The position numbers and the translations under genes were made by a program. From contig JAJVHS010000045.1 of NCBI GenBank assembly GCA_022072615.1, forward strand, positions 62,001 to 126,000: a stretch of DNA of 64,000 bases, given 5' to 3'. The stretch's first letter is position 1, and the number at the start of each line of letters is the position of its first letter. This document shows, in pieces, positions 48,063 to 56,860 of the stretch. The notes beneath the pieces were generated by a model. The model was not told the origin of the DNA. It worked only from the letters and a program-made list of their open reading frames with translations, and did not search any database. The stretch is from Phycisphaerales bacterium. GTDB lineage: Bacteria; Planctomycetota; Phycisphaerae; Phycisphaerales; UBA1924.

Positions 48063-50150
48063 ATGGGCTCTACAGCTTCCCGGTCTCCCGCCGACATCCG
48101 CAACATCCTGCTGTGCGGGAGCACCGGCAGCGGCAAGACGACCCTCACCGAGCGGCTGCTGTTCGCCAGCGGCGTCACCAAGCGGTTCGGTACGGTGGAG
48201 GAGGGCAACACGCACTCCGACTACACCGACGAAGAACGCCATCACAAGCACTCGCTCCAGCCCTCGTTCTTCCACTTTGACTGGGAGGGCCACGAGGTCC
48301 ACCTCATCGACTCGCCGGGCCTGGGCGACTTCCTCGGCCACACCATCGCGTGCTTCCCCGCCGTCGAGACCATCGCCGTGGTGATTGACGCGGGCAAGGG
48401 CATCCAGAGCGTCACTCGCCGTCTCATGGCCGCCGGCAAGGAACGCCGGATCCCACGCATGGTCATCGTCAACAAGATCGACGACCAGCAGGCGGACCTG
48501 GAGATGCTCGTCGAGCAGATCCGCGAGTCCTTCGGGCACGAGTGCCTCCCGATCAACCTCCCCGTGCCCGGCCGCGGCGACGTCATCAACGTCTTCGAGC
48601 ACGACGGCAACGACGCCCGGGGCGACTCGACCGAGTTCCTCTCCGTCCACGAGGCCCACAAGCGGATCGTCGAGCAGGTGATCGAGGTGGACGACGAACT
48701 GACGATGGAGTACCTCGAGAAGGGCGACGGCGCCTTCGACGCCGCCAAGCTCCACGCCGCCTTCGAGAAGGCCCTGGGCGACGGCCACCTGGTGCCCATC
48801 TGCTTCGTGTCGGCCCGGACCGGCACCGGCGCCTCCGACCTGCTGCACGTCTTCGCCTCGTTGTGCCCCAGCCCGATCGAGGTCAACCCGCCGGAGTTCC
48901 TCAAGCGCGACACGCCCGACGGCGCGGAGCACGAGTGGCACGCCCAGCCCGATCCCTCGGCCAAGGCGCTGGCGCACATCTTCAAGGTCACGACCGACCC
49001 CTTCGTCGGCAAGCTGGCGATCTTCCGCGTCCACCAGGGCACCATCCGCCACAAGGCCGACATGTTCATCGACGACCAGAAGAAGAGCTTCAAGGTCGGC
49101 CACCTCTTCAAGCTCCAGGGCAAGGAGCACGTCGAGGTGCACGAGGTCGGCCCCGGCGAGATCGCCGGCGTCGCCAAGGTCGACGAGGTCAAGTTCAACG
49201 GCGTCATGCACGACAGCCACGAGCTCGACTCCGTCCGGCTCAACCCGCTCCCCCTGCCCAAGCCCATGTTCGGCCTAGCGATCGAGCTCAAGAACCACGC
49301 CGATGAGGCGAAGTTCGCCGCCGCCTCCCACAAGATGATGGCCGAGGACCCCAGCCTGCTCTTCGAGCGCATCGCCGCGACCCGCCAGACCGTCATGCGC
49401 GGCCTGGGCGAGCTGCACCTGCGCGTCGTCCTCGAGAAGTTCAAGAACGTCTACAACCTCGACCTGATCACCAGCCAGCCCAAGGTCGCCTACAAGGAGA
49501 CGATCACCAGCAACGCCGACGGCCACCACCGCCACAAGAAGCAGACCGGCGGCGCGGGCCAGTTCGGCGAGGTGTACCTGCGCGTGCTCCCCCTGCCCAA
49601 CGACCACGCCGAGGGCTTCGAGTTCGAGAACGCCACCGTCGGCGGGTCGATCCCCCGCCAGTTCATCCCCGCCATCGAGAAGGGCGTGCGCCAGGTGCTC
49701 GGCGAGGGCGCCGTCGCCGGCTACCCGATGACTGGCATCCGCGTCGAGGTCTACGACGGCAAGTACCACGACGTCGACAGCAAGGAAATCGCCTTCATCA
49801 CCGCCGGCAAGAAGGCGTTCATCGACGCCGTCCAGAAGGCCCGGCCGGTGCTGCTCGAGCCCTACGTCATGCTCGAGATCACCGCCCCGAGCAAGTACAT
49901 GGGCGACCTCGCCGGCCACCTGTCCACCAAGCGCGGGCGGGTGCAGAGCTCCGACGTCATCGGCGCCGACGTGTGCGTGGTCCGCGCCATCGCGCCCCTG
50001 GGCGAGCTGCAGAACTACGCCAACGAGCTCAAGAGCATGACCGGCGGCGCCGGCAGCTACAGCATGGAGTACAGCCACGACGAGCACACGCCCGGCAACA
50101 TCCAGGCCGCCGTGGTCGCCGCCTTCAAGCCCAAGGCCGACGAGGAGTAA
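48063..50150 (+). CDS. Elongation factor G-like translational GTPase (EF-G paralogue)
   Basis: GSTGSGKTTLTERLL, LIDSPGLGDFLG, VIVNKIDDQ; domain IV/V QTGGAGQFGEVYLRV ... LLEPYVMLEITAPSKYMGDLAGHLSTKRGRVQ; GGAGGTA SD. Confidence 0.9.
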   Translation: MGSTASRSPADIRNILLCGSTGSGKTTLTERLLFASGVTKRFGTVEEGNTHSDYTDEERHHKHSLQPSFFHFDWEGHEVHLIDSPGLGDFLGHTIACFPAVETIAVVIDAGKGIQSVTRRLMAAGKERRIPRMVIVNKIDDQQADLEMLVEQIRESFGHECLPINLPVPGRGDVINVFEHDGNDARGDSTEFLSVHEAHKRIVEQVIEVDDELTMEYLEKGDGAFDAAKLHAAFEKALGDGHLVPICFVSARTGTGASDLLHVFASLCPSPIEVNPPEFLKRDTPDGAEHEWHAQPDPSAKALAHIFKVTTDPFVGKLAIFRVHQGTIRHKADMFIDDQKKSFKVGHLFKLQGKEHVEVHEVGPGEIAGVAKVDEVKFNGVMHDSHELDSVRLNPLPLPKPMFGLAIELKNHADEAKFAAASHKMMAEDPSLLFERIAATRQTVMRGLGELHLRVVLEKFKNVYNLDLITSQPKVAYKETITSNADGHHRHKKQTGGAGQFGEVYLRVLPLPNDHAEGFEFENATVGGSIPRQFIPAIEKGVRQVLGEGAVAGYPMTGIRVEVYDGKYHDVDSKEIAFITAGKKAFIDAVQKARPVLLEPYVMLEITAPSKYMGDLAGHLSTKRGRVQSSDVIGADVCVVRAIAPLGELQNYANELKSMTGGAGSYSMEYSHDEHTPGNIQAAVVAAFKPKADEE

Positions 50151-50309
50151 TCACTCGGCCGAAGCGTCCCGGCAGCGATGATGGTGATCCCCAAGAAGTT
50201 GGTACGCCTGCGAACTCACGAAATGCTCCCGCCGCGCGATGAGCGTGCGGACACACACCGCTCACGCGGCGACTCGTGCGCGCTCACGCAATTGGCTCGG
50301 CCGTGCCAC

Positions 50310-51347
50310 TCACGCTGGCGAACCGCTCAACTGCCGCTGCTTCAGCACCAGCGTCGCGCTCGCCGTCCGCAGCGTCTGCATGTCGTACTTCTTGAACCGC
50401 TCCAGTTCGAGCATCGATTCCACGACCGACTGGTCGGCCAGGTGCGCGTCCTTGATCTCAAACCCGATCCCCACCTTGGTCGCGACCTCGCCGTAGTCCG
50501 TCACGCGCAGCAGGTTGCAGCCGTACTGCTCGCCGTCGCGGTAAAAGCCAAAGGGCTGGCAATCGGCTCGGAAGAACCGGTGGTCGGTGAAATCGATGCG
50601 GTTGAGCGACACGCCGCCCGGGCGGAGGCTCGACGCGTGGTGGCGGATCTCCTTCTCCACGTCCCACACGTGCTCGAAGACCGAGGTCGAGAGGATCGCG
50701 TCGAACGCCGAGGGGTAGTGCTCGAACGAGAGCTGCTTGGTGAGCGTGATCGGCCCCATCTCCAGCCTGTCGCCCTCGCCGAGCTTCTCGAAGGGGATCT
50801 CCGCCAGCCGCCGCTTGAGCTGCCGCGGATCGCCGCCCGGGAGCGTGAACGTCTCCGGCGAGAGGTGCATCTCGGCGATCAGCTCGCGCACCGACACCTT
50901 GGCGTAATCGAGCGCCCAGCCCGCGGGCTCGTACGCGATCACCGACTCGGCCCCGTTGGCGACCAGCACCACCGCCACCGCGAGGGGGTTGATGTCGCTG
51001 GCGCCGAAATCGAGCACGCGCTTGCCCGCGATCCCCGCCGCCGTGAACAGCTCCGGCCGCGCCGCGCGGTAGGCCTCGAGCGCCAGCAGCGCGTGCCGCG
51101 GACGCAGCGCGATGAAATCGTGCCCGCGGAGGAACTCGTCCATCTCCACCTTCACGGGCCCCAGCGAGAGGAACAGCATCCGGTACGAGTACTCGCCCTG
51201 CGAGAGGATCTCCCGCACCCGGGCGATGTTCTGCTCGTCCAGGACGCCAAGCTCCTTCAGGCGGAACAACGCTTCATCCCGCGTGAACGGGTAGAGCAGC
51301 CGGCTGAAGGCGTGGAGCACGTTGGCGGGGTTGTAGTTGGTGAACAT
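50310..51347 (-). CDS. SAM-dependent methyltransferase
   Basis: GKRVLDFGASDINPLAVAVVLVANGAESVIAYEP; AILSTSVFEHVWDVEKEIRHHASSLRPGG. Confidence 0.8.
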   Translation of the reverse strand: MFTNYNPANVLHAFSRLLYPFTRDEALFRLKELGVLDEQNIARVREILSQGEYSYRMLFLSLGPVKVEMDEFLRGHDFIALRPRHALLALEAYRAARPELFTAAGIAGKRVLDFGASDINPLAVAVVLVANGAESVIAYEPAGWALDYAKVSVRELIAEMHLSPETFTLPGGDPRQLKRRLAEIPFEKLGEGDRLEMGPITLTKQLSFEHYPSAFDAILSTSVFEHVWDVEKEIRHHASSLRPGGVSLNRIDFTDHRFFRADCQPFGFYRDGEQYGCNLLRVTDYGEVATKVGIGFEIKDAHLADQSVVESMLELERFKKYDMQTLRTASATLVLKQRQLSGSPA

Positions 51348-51494
51348 CGACGGTCCCCTCTGCTGGAATGCGGCCCCTCGCACCGGCCGGGCTTGGCGGC
51401 GGCCACGCTCGGCGGCGCCCTTTGAAGGCCTGCGCCCCGAGCGACCGCCCATCGTAAGGGGAAACATCCGCGTCACCAACACCCCGAGCCGACC

Positions 51495-51551
51495 AAAAAA
51501 GCAGCGGCCGAGGGTCCAGAAGCGGTTTCCCGCGAGCTGAACCCTCGGCCG
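51495..51551 (-). terminator. Rho-independent terminator for DUF892-RGG gene
   Basis: minus strand cggccgagggt-t-cag ... ctg-g-accctcggccg gctgc then TTTTTT; 11+3 bp stem. Confidence 0.75.
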
Positions 51552-51572
51552 AGGAGCCTCATTGCTCAGTGA

Positions 51573-53207
51573 TTACCGGCCGCCACGCGAGCGACCGCCG
51601 CCGTGCGAGTGCTGGCCGCCGAGAGACCGGCCTTCCTGCGCCCGCTCCCACGATTCACGGGTGTAGTGCCGGCCCGCCGAGTCGGTGAAGCCGCGACCGC
51701 CTCCGCCGCCACCACCACCACCGCCGCCCGAGCGGCCGCCGCCGCGGGAGCTGCTGCCGCGCCCGCCGGACTGGCGACCGCCGCGACCACTGTCGTCGTC
51801 ATCGCGGGATGAACCGCGCGACCCGCCGCGGGAGGACCCACCGCCACGCGACCCGGAGCCGTAGTCGTCGTCCTCATCGGACGAGTACCTGCCGCTGCGG
51901 GACGATCCGCCGCCACGCGACCCGGAGCCGTAATCGTCGTCCTCGTCCGACGAGTAGCGCCCGCCGCCACGGCTGCTTCCGCCGCTGCCGCCGCCGTAGC
52001 CGGAGAACTGGCCGTACTCGTTGCGCTCCTGCATGCGGGAGGACTCGTACCCACCGCGCGACCTGCCTTCGGAGCTGCCCCGACCGCGGTCATCATCCTC
52101 GTCGTAGGAGTAGCGGCCGCCGCGCGACGAACCGCCGCCGCGAGAGCCGGAGCCGTAGTCATCGCCCTCATCGTCGTAGCCGCCTCGACCACGGCCGCCG
52201 TTCCCGCCGCCGTACCCGTAGCCCGAGGGGGTGAACTGGCCGTACTCGTCGCGCTCCTGCATCCGCGAAGAGTCGTACCCGCCGCGCGAGCGGCCTTCGT
52301 AACGATCGTCTTCGTTCTCGTCGTCGTTGCTGTAGCGGCCGCCCTGGCTTCCGCGGCTCCCGCCGTTGTCGTCCTCGTCGTACCGGGACGATCCGCCGCC
52401 GCGGCGGGAGCTCGTGAACTGGCCGTACTCGTCGCGCTCGCGCGAGTTACCGCTGCCGCCACCACCGCCACTGCGACGCCCGCCGTAGCGGCCGCCGTCA
52501 TCGTCATATCGATCGTCGTAGCGTGCCATTCCGCTATTCCTTTCGCTGGTGAAGCCTTGTGAACCCTGCAGCGTTGCCGACACGGCAACGCCCGACCCTG
52601 CACGGCCGCCCTGCATGCCCGAGAGCATGCCTTGGCCGGTGCTCGATTGGGTCCCGCTCATCGCCGACCCCGCACCCACGAGCTCGCCCTCGCTCTCGCC
52701 GCCCGATTCCCCACTCTGCTCGAGCGCCTCGGGGTTGACCAGCGAGCGAGCGATCTGCGTCAGCTTCTCGTCGGCGGCCTTCTCCTCCGCCAGGATCTGC
52801 TCGAGCACGTCGGCGTCCTGCGCGCGTCCCATGCGCCTGGCGAACTCCACGAGCGTGCCGTACATGGCCATCTCGTAGTGCTCGGTCTTCTGCGCGCCGC
52901 CGATGATCGCGGCGTCCTTCACGGAGGGATCGCCCTCGGCCTTGAGGATCTCCTCGGCCTCCTCGATGATGCCGTCGATTCCCTTGCACTTGACAGATTT
53001 CTTGGAGCCCTCGAGGCCCGCGATCAGCCCTTCGACGCGCTCGGCCTGCGACCTGGTCTCCTCACGGTGTGACTCGAACGCTTCCTTGAGCTGCTGCTCC
53101 TGCGCGCCCTTCGCCATCTTCTCGAGCGCCTTGACGAGCTGCTTCTCCGCGCTCAAAGCGTCCTTGAGCATGTGGAGGTACAGCATTTCGGTACTTTCGA
53201 TTTTCAT
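51573..53207 (-). CDS. DUF892/YciE-type ferritin-like domain continuous with long RGG/DE-rich disordered tail
   Basis: N-terminus MLYLHMLKDALSAEKQLVKALEKMAKGAQEQQLKEAFESHREET ... KTEHYEMAMYGTLVEFARRMGRAQDADVLEQILAEEKAADEKL; tail of SRGGGSSR, YSSDEDDDYGSG, ERDEYGQF repeats; GGAGGT SD. Confidence 0.8.
   Translation of the reverse strand: MKIESTEMLYLHMLKDALSAEKQLVKALEKMAKGAQEQQLKEAFESHREETRSQAERVEGLIAGLEGSKKSVKCKGIDGIIEEAEEILKAEGDPSVKDAAIIGGAQKTEHYEMAMYGTLVEFARRMGRAQDADVLEQILAEEKAADEKLTQIARSLVNPEALEQSGESGGESEGELVGAGSAMSGTQSSTGQGMLSGMQGGRAGSGVAVSATLQGSQGFTSERNSGMARYDDRYDDDGGRYGGRRSGGGGGSGNSRERDEYGQFTSSRRGGGSSRYDEDDNGGSRGSQGGRYSNDDENEDDRYEGRSRGGYDSSRMQERDEYGQFTPSGYGYGGGNGGRGRGGYDDEGDDYGSGSRGGGSSRGGRYSYDEDDDRGRGSSEGRSRGGYESSRMQERNEYGQFSGYGGGSGGSSRGGGRYSSDEDDDYGSGSRGGGSSRSGRYSSDEDDDYGSGSRGGGSSRGGSRGSSRDDDDSGRGGRQSGGRGSSSRGGGRSGGGGGGGGGGGRGFTDSAGRHYTRESWERAQEGRSLGGQHSHGGGRSRGGR
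51841..51978. repeat. Tandem 69-bp (23-aa) duplication inside disordered tail
   Basis: ccgccacgcgacccggagccgtaRtcgtcgtcctc... at 51841 and 51910; encodes RYSSDEDDDYGSGSRGGGSSR(S/G)G twice. Confidence 0.85.
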
Positions 53208-53564
53208 GCAAACCTCCGTCCGGGTCGGACCGCCCGGCTTCAGAGACACTCGGTGAGCGACCGCCGTGCCATGGCGGCACGCCCGGGCGGATGTCGTTCA
53301 CTCCGACCGTGAAAGTGCCCGCCCCATGCCATGTATCGCGTGTGGTTGTGCCTGCTGGCGGCCCATCCGTGAAGGGAGCGTGAAGCTCTCCCGACCGCGC
53401 CCGCGGATTCGCCGTATCCGCAAAGCTGCAAGCGACCCTGTCAACAGCCGGCCGTCCAGCCCGTCGCCTCGTGGCGACAGCCGCCGTTCACGCCGTACAC
53501 TTCCGCACCGGCGGGCTGTCCAGCGGCCGTCAGTGCATGCCGGCCGCGCGAAGGGGAGTAAGCC

Positions 53565-54491
53565 ATGAATGACCGCAAACCCGGTTCTTTTATCCTGGTG
53601 ATCGTGTGCCTCGTCGCCGCCGGCGTCGTGCTCATCACGCAGGTCAACACGCTGAATTCGGAGGTTCAGGCGTCATCCTCGTCCGGTGCCCGAGCCGCGA
53701 TCATCGCCGCCGCCCGCATGGGTGATGCGCAGGAGATCAGCCGGCAGATCGCGGCCAAGGCCGACGTCAACGCTTCCGTCGCCGACGCCGAATCGCAGCC
53801 GGGCGAATCCGGAATGACCCCGCTCATGTTCGCGGCTCAGAGCGGAAAGTTCGAAGCCGTCCAGTCGCTGCTCCAGGCGCAGGCGAAGGTCGAAGCCCGA
53901 GCCAAGGACGGCCGCACGGCGCTCATGTACGCCGCCGGCTGGGCCGACGCCGCCACCGTCCAGGCCCTGCTCGACGCGGGCGCTCGCATCGACGCCCGGT
54001 CTGAGGATCAGTGGACGGCGCTCATGCTCGCGGCCAGCCGCGGTAGCCAGGAGAGCCTCGACGCGCTCATCGCCGCCGGCGCCAACATGGAATTCAAGAA
54101 CCGCTGGGGCCAGACGGCGCTGGCCTGCGCGGCCCTGGTCGCCGATGTCGAGAAGGTCAGGAAGCTCATCCCCGGGTCGCCCATCAACGCCGTGGACGCC
54201 AGCGGCATGACCGCTCTCAACATCGCCTGCGGCGGAGCCGAGGACTCAAACCCGGTCGTCGCCGCCCTGCTCGAGGCCGGGGCCGATCCCAGGATCGCCG
54301 ACACCGACGGCGTGACGCCGCTCATGCGGGCCGCCGACCGCGGCGACTCGGCACGGGCCGCGATGCTGCTCAAGGCCGGCGCCCCGGTCGACGTCAAGGA
54401 CGGGTCGGGCCGCACCGCCTATGACTGGGCGATCGCCCGTGACGACGACGCGGGCCGAGCCGTCGCCGAACTGCTCAAGGCAGGGTCGTGA
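53565..54491 (+). CDS. N-terminally membrane-anchored ankyrin-repeat protein
   Basis: TM SFILVIVCLVAAGVVLI; repeats GMTPLMFAAQSGKFEAVQSLL, GRTALMYAAGWADAATVQALLDAGARI, GVTPLMRAADRGDSARAAMLLKAGA. Confidence 0.92.
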   Translation: MNDRKPGSFILVIVCLVAAGVVLITQVNTLNSEVQASSSSGARAAIIAAARMGDAQEISRQIAAKADVNASVADAESQPGESGMTPLMFAAQSGKFEAVQSLLQAQAKVEARAKDGRTALMYAAGWADAATVQALLDAGARIDARSEDQWTALMLAASRGSQESLDALIAAGANMEFKNRWGQTALACAALVADVEKVRKLIPGSPINAVDASGMTALNIACGGAEDSNPVVAALLEAGADPRIADTDGVTPLMRAADRGDSARAAMLLKAGAPVDVKDGSGRTAYDWAIARDDDAGRAVAELLKAGS

Positions 54492-55129
54492 CACGCCCGG
54501 GAAACGACCAGGACAATCCTGCGTCCCCCGACGAAGTGACCGAACGCAAGCGCCGGCTCCGCCGCGACATGATCGAGCGACTTGCCGCGCTTGCGCCCGC
54601 CGAGGCGGCCTCGCAGTCGCTCCTGATGGCGGACCTGATCGCTCGCCAGCCTTGGTTCCGGCGCCGCGGACCGTTGATGACCTTCCTGGCGACGCCGCAG
54701 GAGCCCGACCTCACGACCGTCCTGGAGCGCGAGATCGCCAGCGGACGGACCGTGACCGCGCCGCGCATGGACTGGAACGCGTGCACCATCGAGCCGCACC
54801 GCGTGGCGGACCTGGACCGCGACCTGGTCCCCGCTCGGCACGGCCTTCGCGAGCCCGGGCCTGACTGCCCGCGTGTACCGGTCTCGGAGCTCGAGGTCGT
54901 CCTGGTGCCGGCGGTGGCGTTCGACCATGCCGGGACGCGCCTAGGCAGGGGCGGCGGGTTCTATGATCGCTTCCTGTCGCGCCCGGACCTCCGAGCATTG
55001 CGCGTCGGCGTGGTGTTTGACCTGCAGATCCTTGATCAGGTGCCGCGGCAGGCGCATGATGCGCGAATGGACCTGGTGTTGACTCCGACGCGCGTGATCG
55101 ACGTTCGCCCGAGCGCCTCGGAACTTTGA
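54488..55129 (+). CDS. 5-formyltetrahydrofolate cyclo-ligase family protein
   Basis: RKRRLRRDMIERLAAL ... LVPAVAFDHAGTRLGRGGGFYDRFLSR; 4-nt overlap (GTGA) with ankyrin gene. Confidence 0.88.
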   Translation: MTRPGNDQDNPASPDEVTERKRRLRRDMIERLAALAPAEAASQSLLMADLIARQPWFRRRGPLMTFLATPQEPDLTTVLEREIASGRTVTAPRMDWNACTIEPHRVADLDRDLVPARHGLREPGPDCPRVPVSELEVVLVPAVAFDHAGTRLGRGGGFYDRFLSRPDLRALRVGVVFDLQILDQVPRQAHDARMDLVLTPTRVIDVRPSASEL

Positions 55130-55192
55130 TCATCGCGGCGGCTTTCGTCCGATCCCCGCCGAACGCACGCTCCTTCGAGCAGGACAAACCAC

Positions 55193-56521
55193 ATGGCCCT
55201 CCCCTCCCAGACAGAACGTACCGGCTCCGGCGGCCGCGTCTCGGCGTCCCGCGGCCGCGGCGTCTCCAGCAAGATCGTGACCGGCGTCGTCGTCGTCCTC
55301 ATCGCCGCCGGCGCGGTGGTCGGAATCCTCTATTACAAGTCGCAGCCCGCGGCCGGGCCGTCTCCCTCGGTGGCGCAAGGCCCGTCCACCGAAAAGTCCC
55401 CGGCGCCCGGTGGAAACTCCGCGAAGATGCCCCCGGTGGGCTCCAAGCCGCCGGTGAAGGAGGCTGCTCCGCCATCGGGTGCGCAGCCCCCGAGCGCGAC
55501 CGGCTCGACCAACCCGACCGCGACGCCGCCGACGACGGCCGGTCGCACAGACGGGCCCGCCGCGACCCCGGCGCCGTCAACGCCGCCTTCGCCGGCGCCG
55601 ACCGGCACCGAATCGACCACCGGAAAGCCCCCGCCGGTGAGCGTCGTGAATACCGACGCCGCGGCCCCGGCGAGCACCGGGACGAGCACCGACAGCCGTC
55701 CGCCCGCACCGGGGACTCAGCTCCCTCCGTCGGCATCGACCCAGGACGTGCGCGCGCTGATGGCCCAGGGTGACGACGCCGCCCGCAAGGGCGACGCCGT
55801 GCTCGCTCGCCAGCTCTACAGCCGAGCACTGGTCGATCCCAGCGCGGCCAAGGCGGATCAGGAGACGATCCGTCAGAAAGCCGCGGCCCTGAACGAAGAC
55901 CTGATCTTCTCTCCCAAAGTGACGGCGGGCGATCCGCTCACGGAGACCTACACCATCCAGCCGGGGGATGCGGTGGCTCGGCTCCCGCGCAAGCGCGACC
56001 TGGCGGTCGACTGGCGGCTGATCAAGCGAGTGAACCAGCTCGACGACGAGGACCTGACGCGGCTGAAGGTCGGCCAGAAGCTCAAGCTGGTCCGCGGCCC
56101 GTTCCACGCGATCGTCACCAAGTCGGATTACCGGCTCGACCTGTTCGCGGGGTCTCCCGACGAACCGGAGAACTGGGTATACATCCGGTCGTTCAAGGTC
56201 GGCCTGGGGGAAGGAAATGGGACGCCCGTCGGCGATTTCATGGTGAAGAACCGCCAGTCCAACCCCCCGTGGACAAATCCGCGAACGGGTGAGAAATTTG
56301 CGGCGGATGATCCCCAAAACCCCATCGGTGAGTACTGGGTTGGATGGGAGGGGATTGGTCCGGCCGCGGGTTACAAGGGCTTCGGGATCCACGGCACGAT
56401 CGATCCTTCATCCATCGGCCAGCAGAAGTCGATGGGATGTGTCCGGCTGGGGAATGAAGACGTTGGGATCGTGTTCGAGATGCTGACCGAGCAGATCAGC
56501 ATGGTGCGCGTGAGGCCCTGA
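55193..56521 (+). CDS. L,D-transpeptidase (YkuD) with LysM-like domain and Pro/Thr-rich linker
   Basis: YTIQPGDAVARLPRKRDLAVDWRLIKRVN...GQKLKLV; HGTIDPSSIGQQKSMGCVRLGNEDV catalytic motif. Confidence 0.9.
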   Translation: MALPSQTERTGSGGRVSASRGRGVSSKIVTGVVVVLIAAGAVVGILYYKSQPAAGPSPSVAQGPSTEKSPAPGGNSAKMPPVGSKPPVKEAAPPSGAQPPSATGSTNPTATPPTTAGRTDGPAATPAPSTPPSPAPTGTESTTGKPPPVSVVNTDAAAPASTGTSTDSRPPAPGTQLPPSASTQDVRALMAQGDDAARKGDAVLARQLYSRALVDPSAAKADQETIRQKAAALNEDLIFSPKVTAGDPLTETYTIQPGDAVARLPRKRDLAVDWRLIKRVNQLDDEDLTRLKVGQKLKLVRGPFHAIVTKSDYRLDLFAGSPDEPENWVYIRSFKVGLGEGNGTPVGDFMVKNRQSNPPWTNPRTGEKFAADDPQNPIGEYWVGWEGIGPAAGYKGFGIHGTIDPSSIGQQKSMGCVRLGNEDVGIVFEMLTEQISMVRVRP

Positions 56522-56662
56522 ATCGGGATCCTCGCTCCTGTGCGGTCATCGGCGGCGGAGAATCCGGATTCCTGATTTGTTTGAATCAAGGGGAATAACC
56601 CGCCGGACCGAGTGATTCCCATCTGGTGGCATCGTGCGCTATCAGGGCTGCGACGATTCTGC

Positions 56663-56690
56663 TTGGAAAGATGGGCTGTTCTGGTATAGT
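56663..56690 (+). promoter_or_regulatory. sigma70-like promoter
   Basis: TTGGAA (56663-56668), 16 nt, TATAGT (56685-56690). Confidence 0.7.
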
Positions 56691-56860
56691 GCGAACGGTG
56701 GCGACCGAGGATGGTGAGGTTCTCGGTCTCATGCGGGTAGGAACGATCGAAGCCTGAGAAAGAGGGGTTTGAGTCCGCTGTCCGCGAGGGCCGCGGGGTT
56801 CTTTTCGTTTGAGAACCTTCAGTGGGAAGGTCGTGTTTCCCTTTTTCGGAGATGAGTGCC

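Noticed and set aside
47295-49444. 641-aa and 400-aa minus-strand ORFs opposite glycosyltransferase and EF-G-like genes
   Set aside because: Antisense shadow ORFs
51566-52603. 345-aa Ala/Thr/Arg-rich minus-strand ORF overlapping the RGG tail in another frame
   Set aside because: Alternative-frame readout of the repetitive RGG-coding DNA; the DUF892-linked frame has the SD and domain continuity
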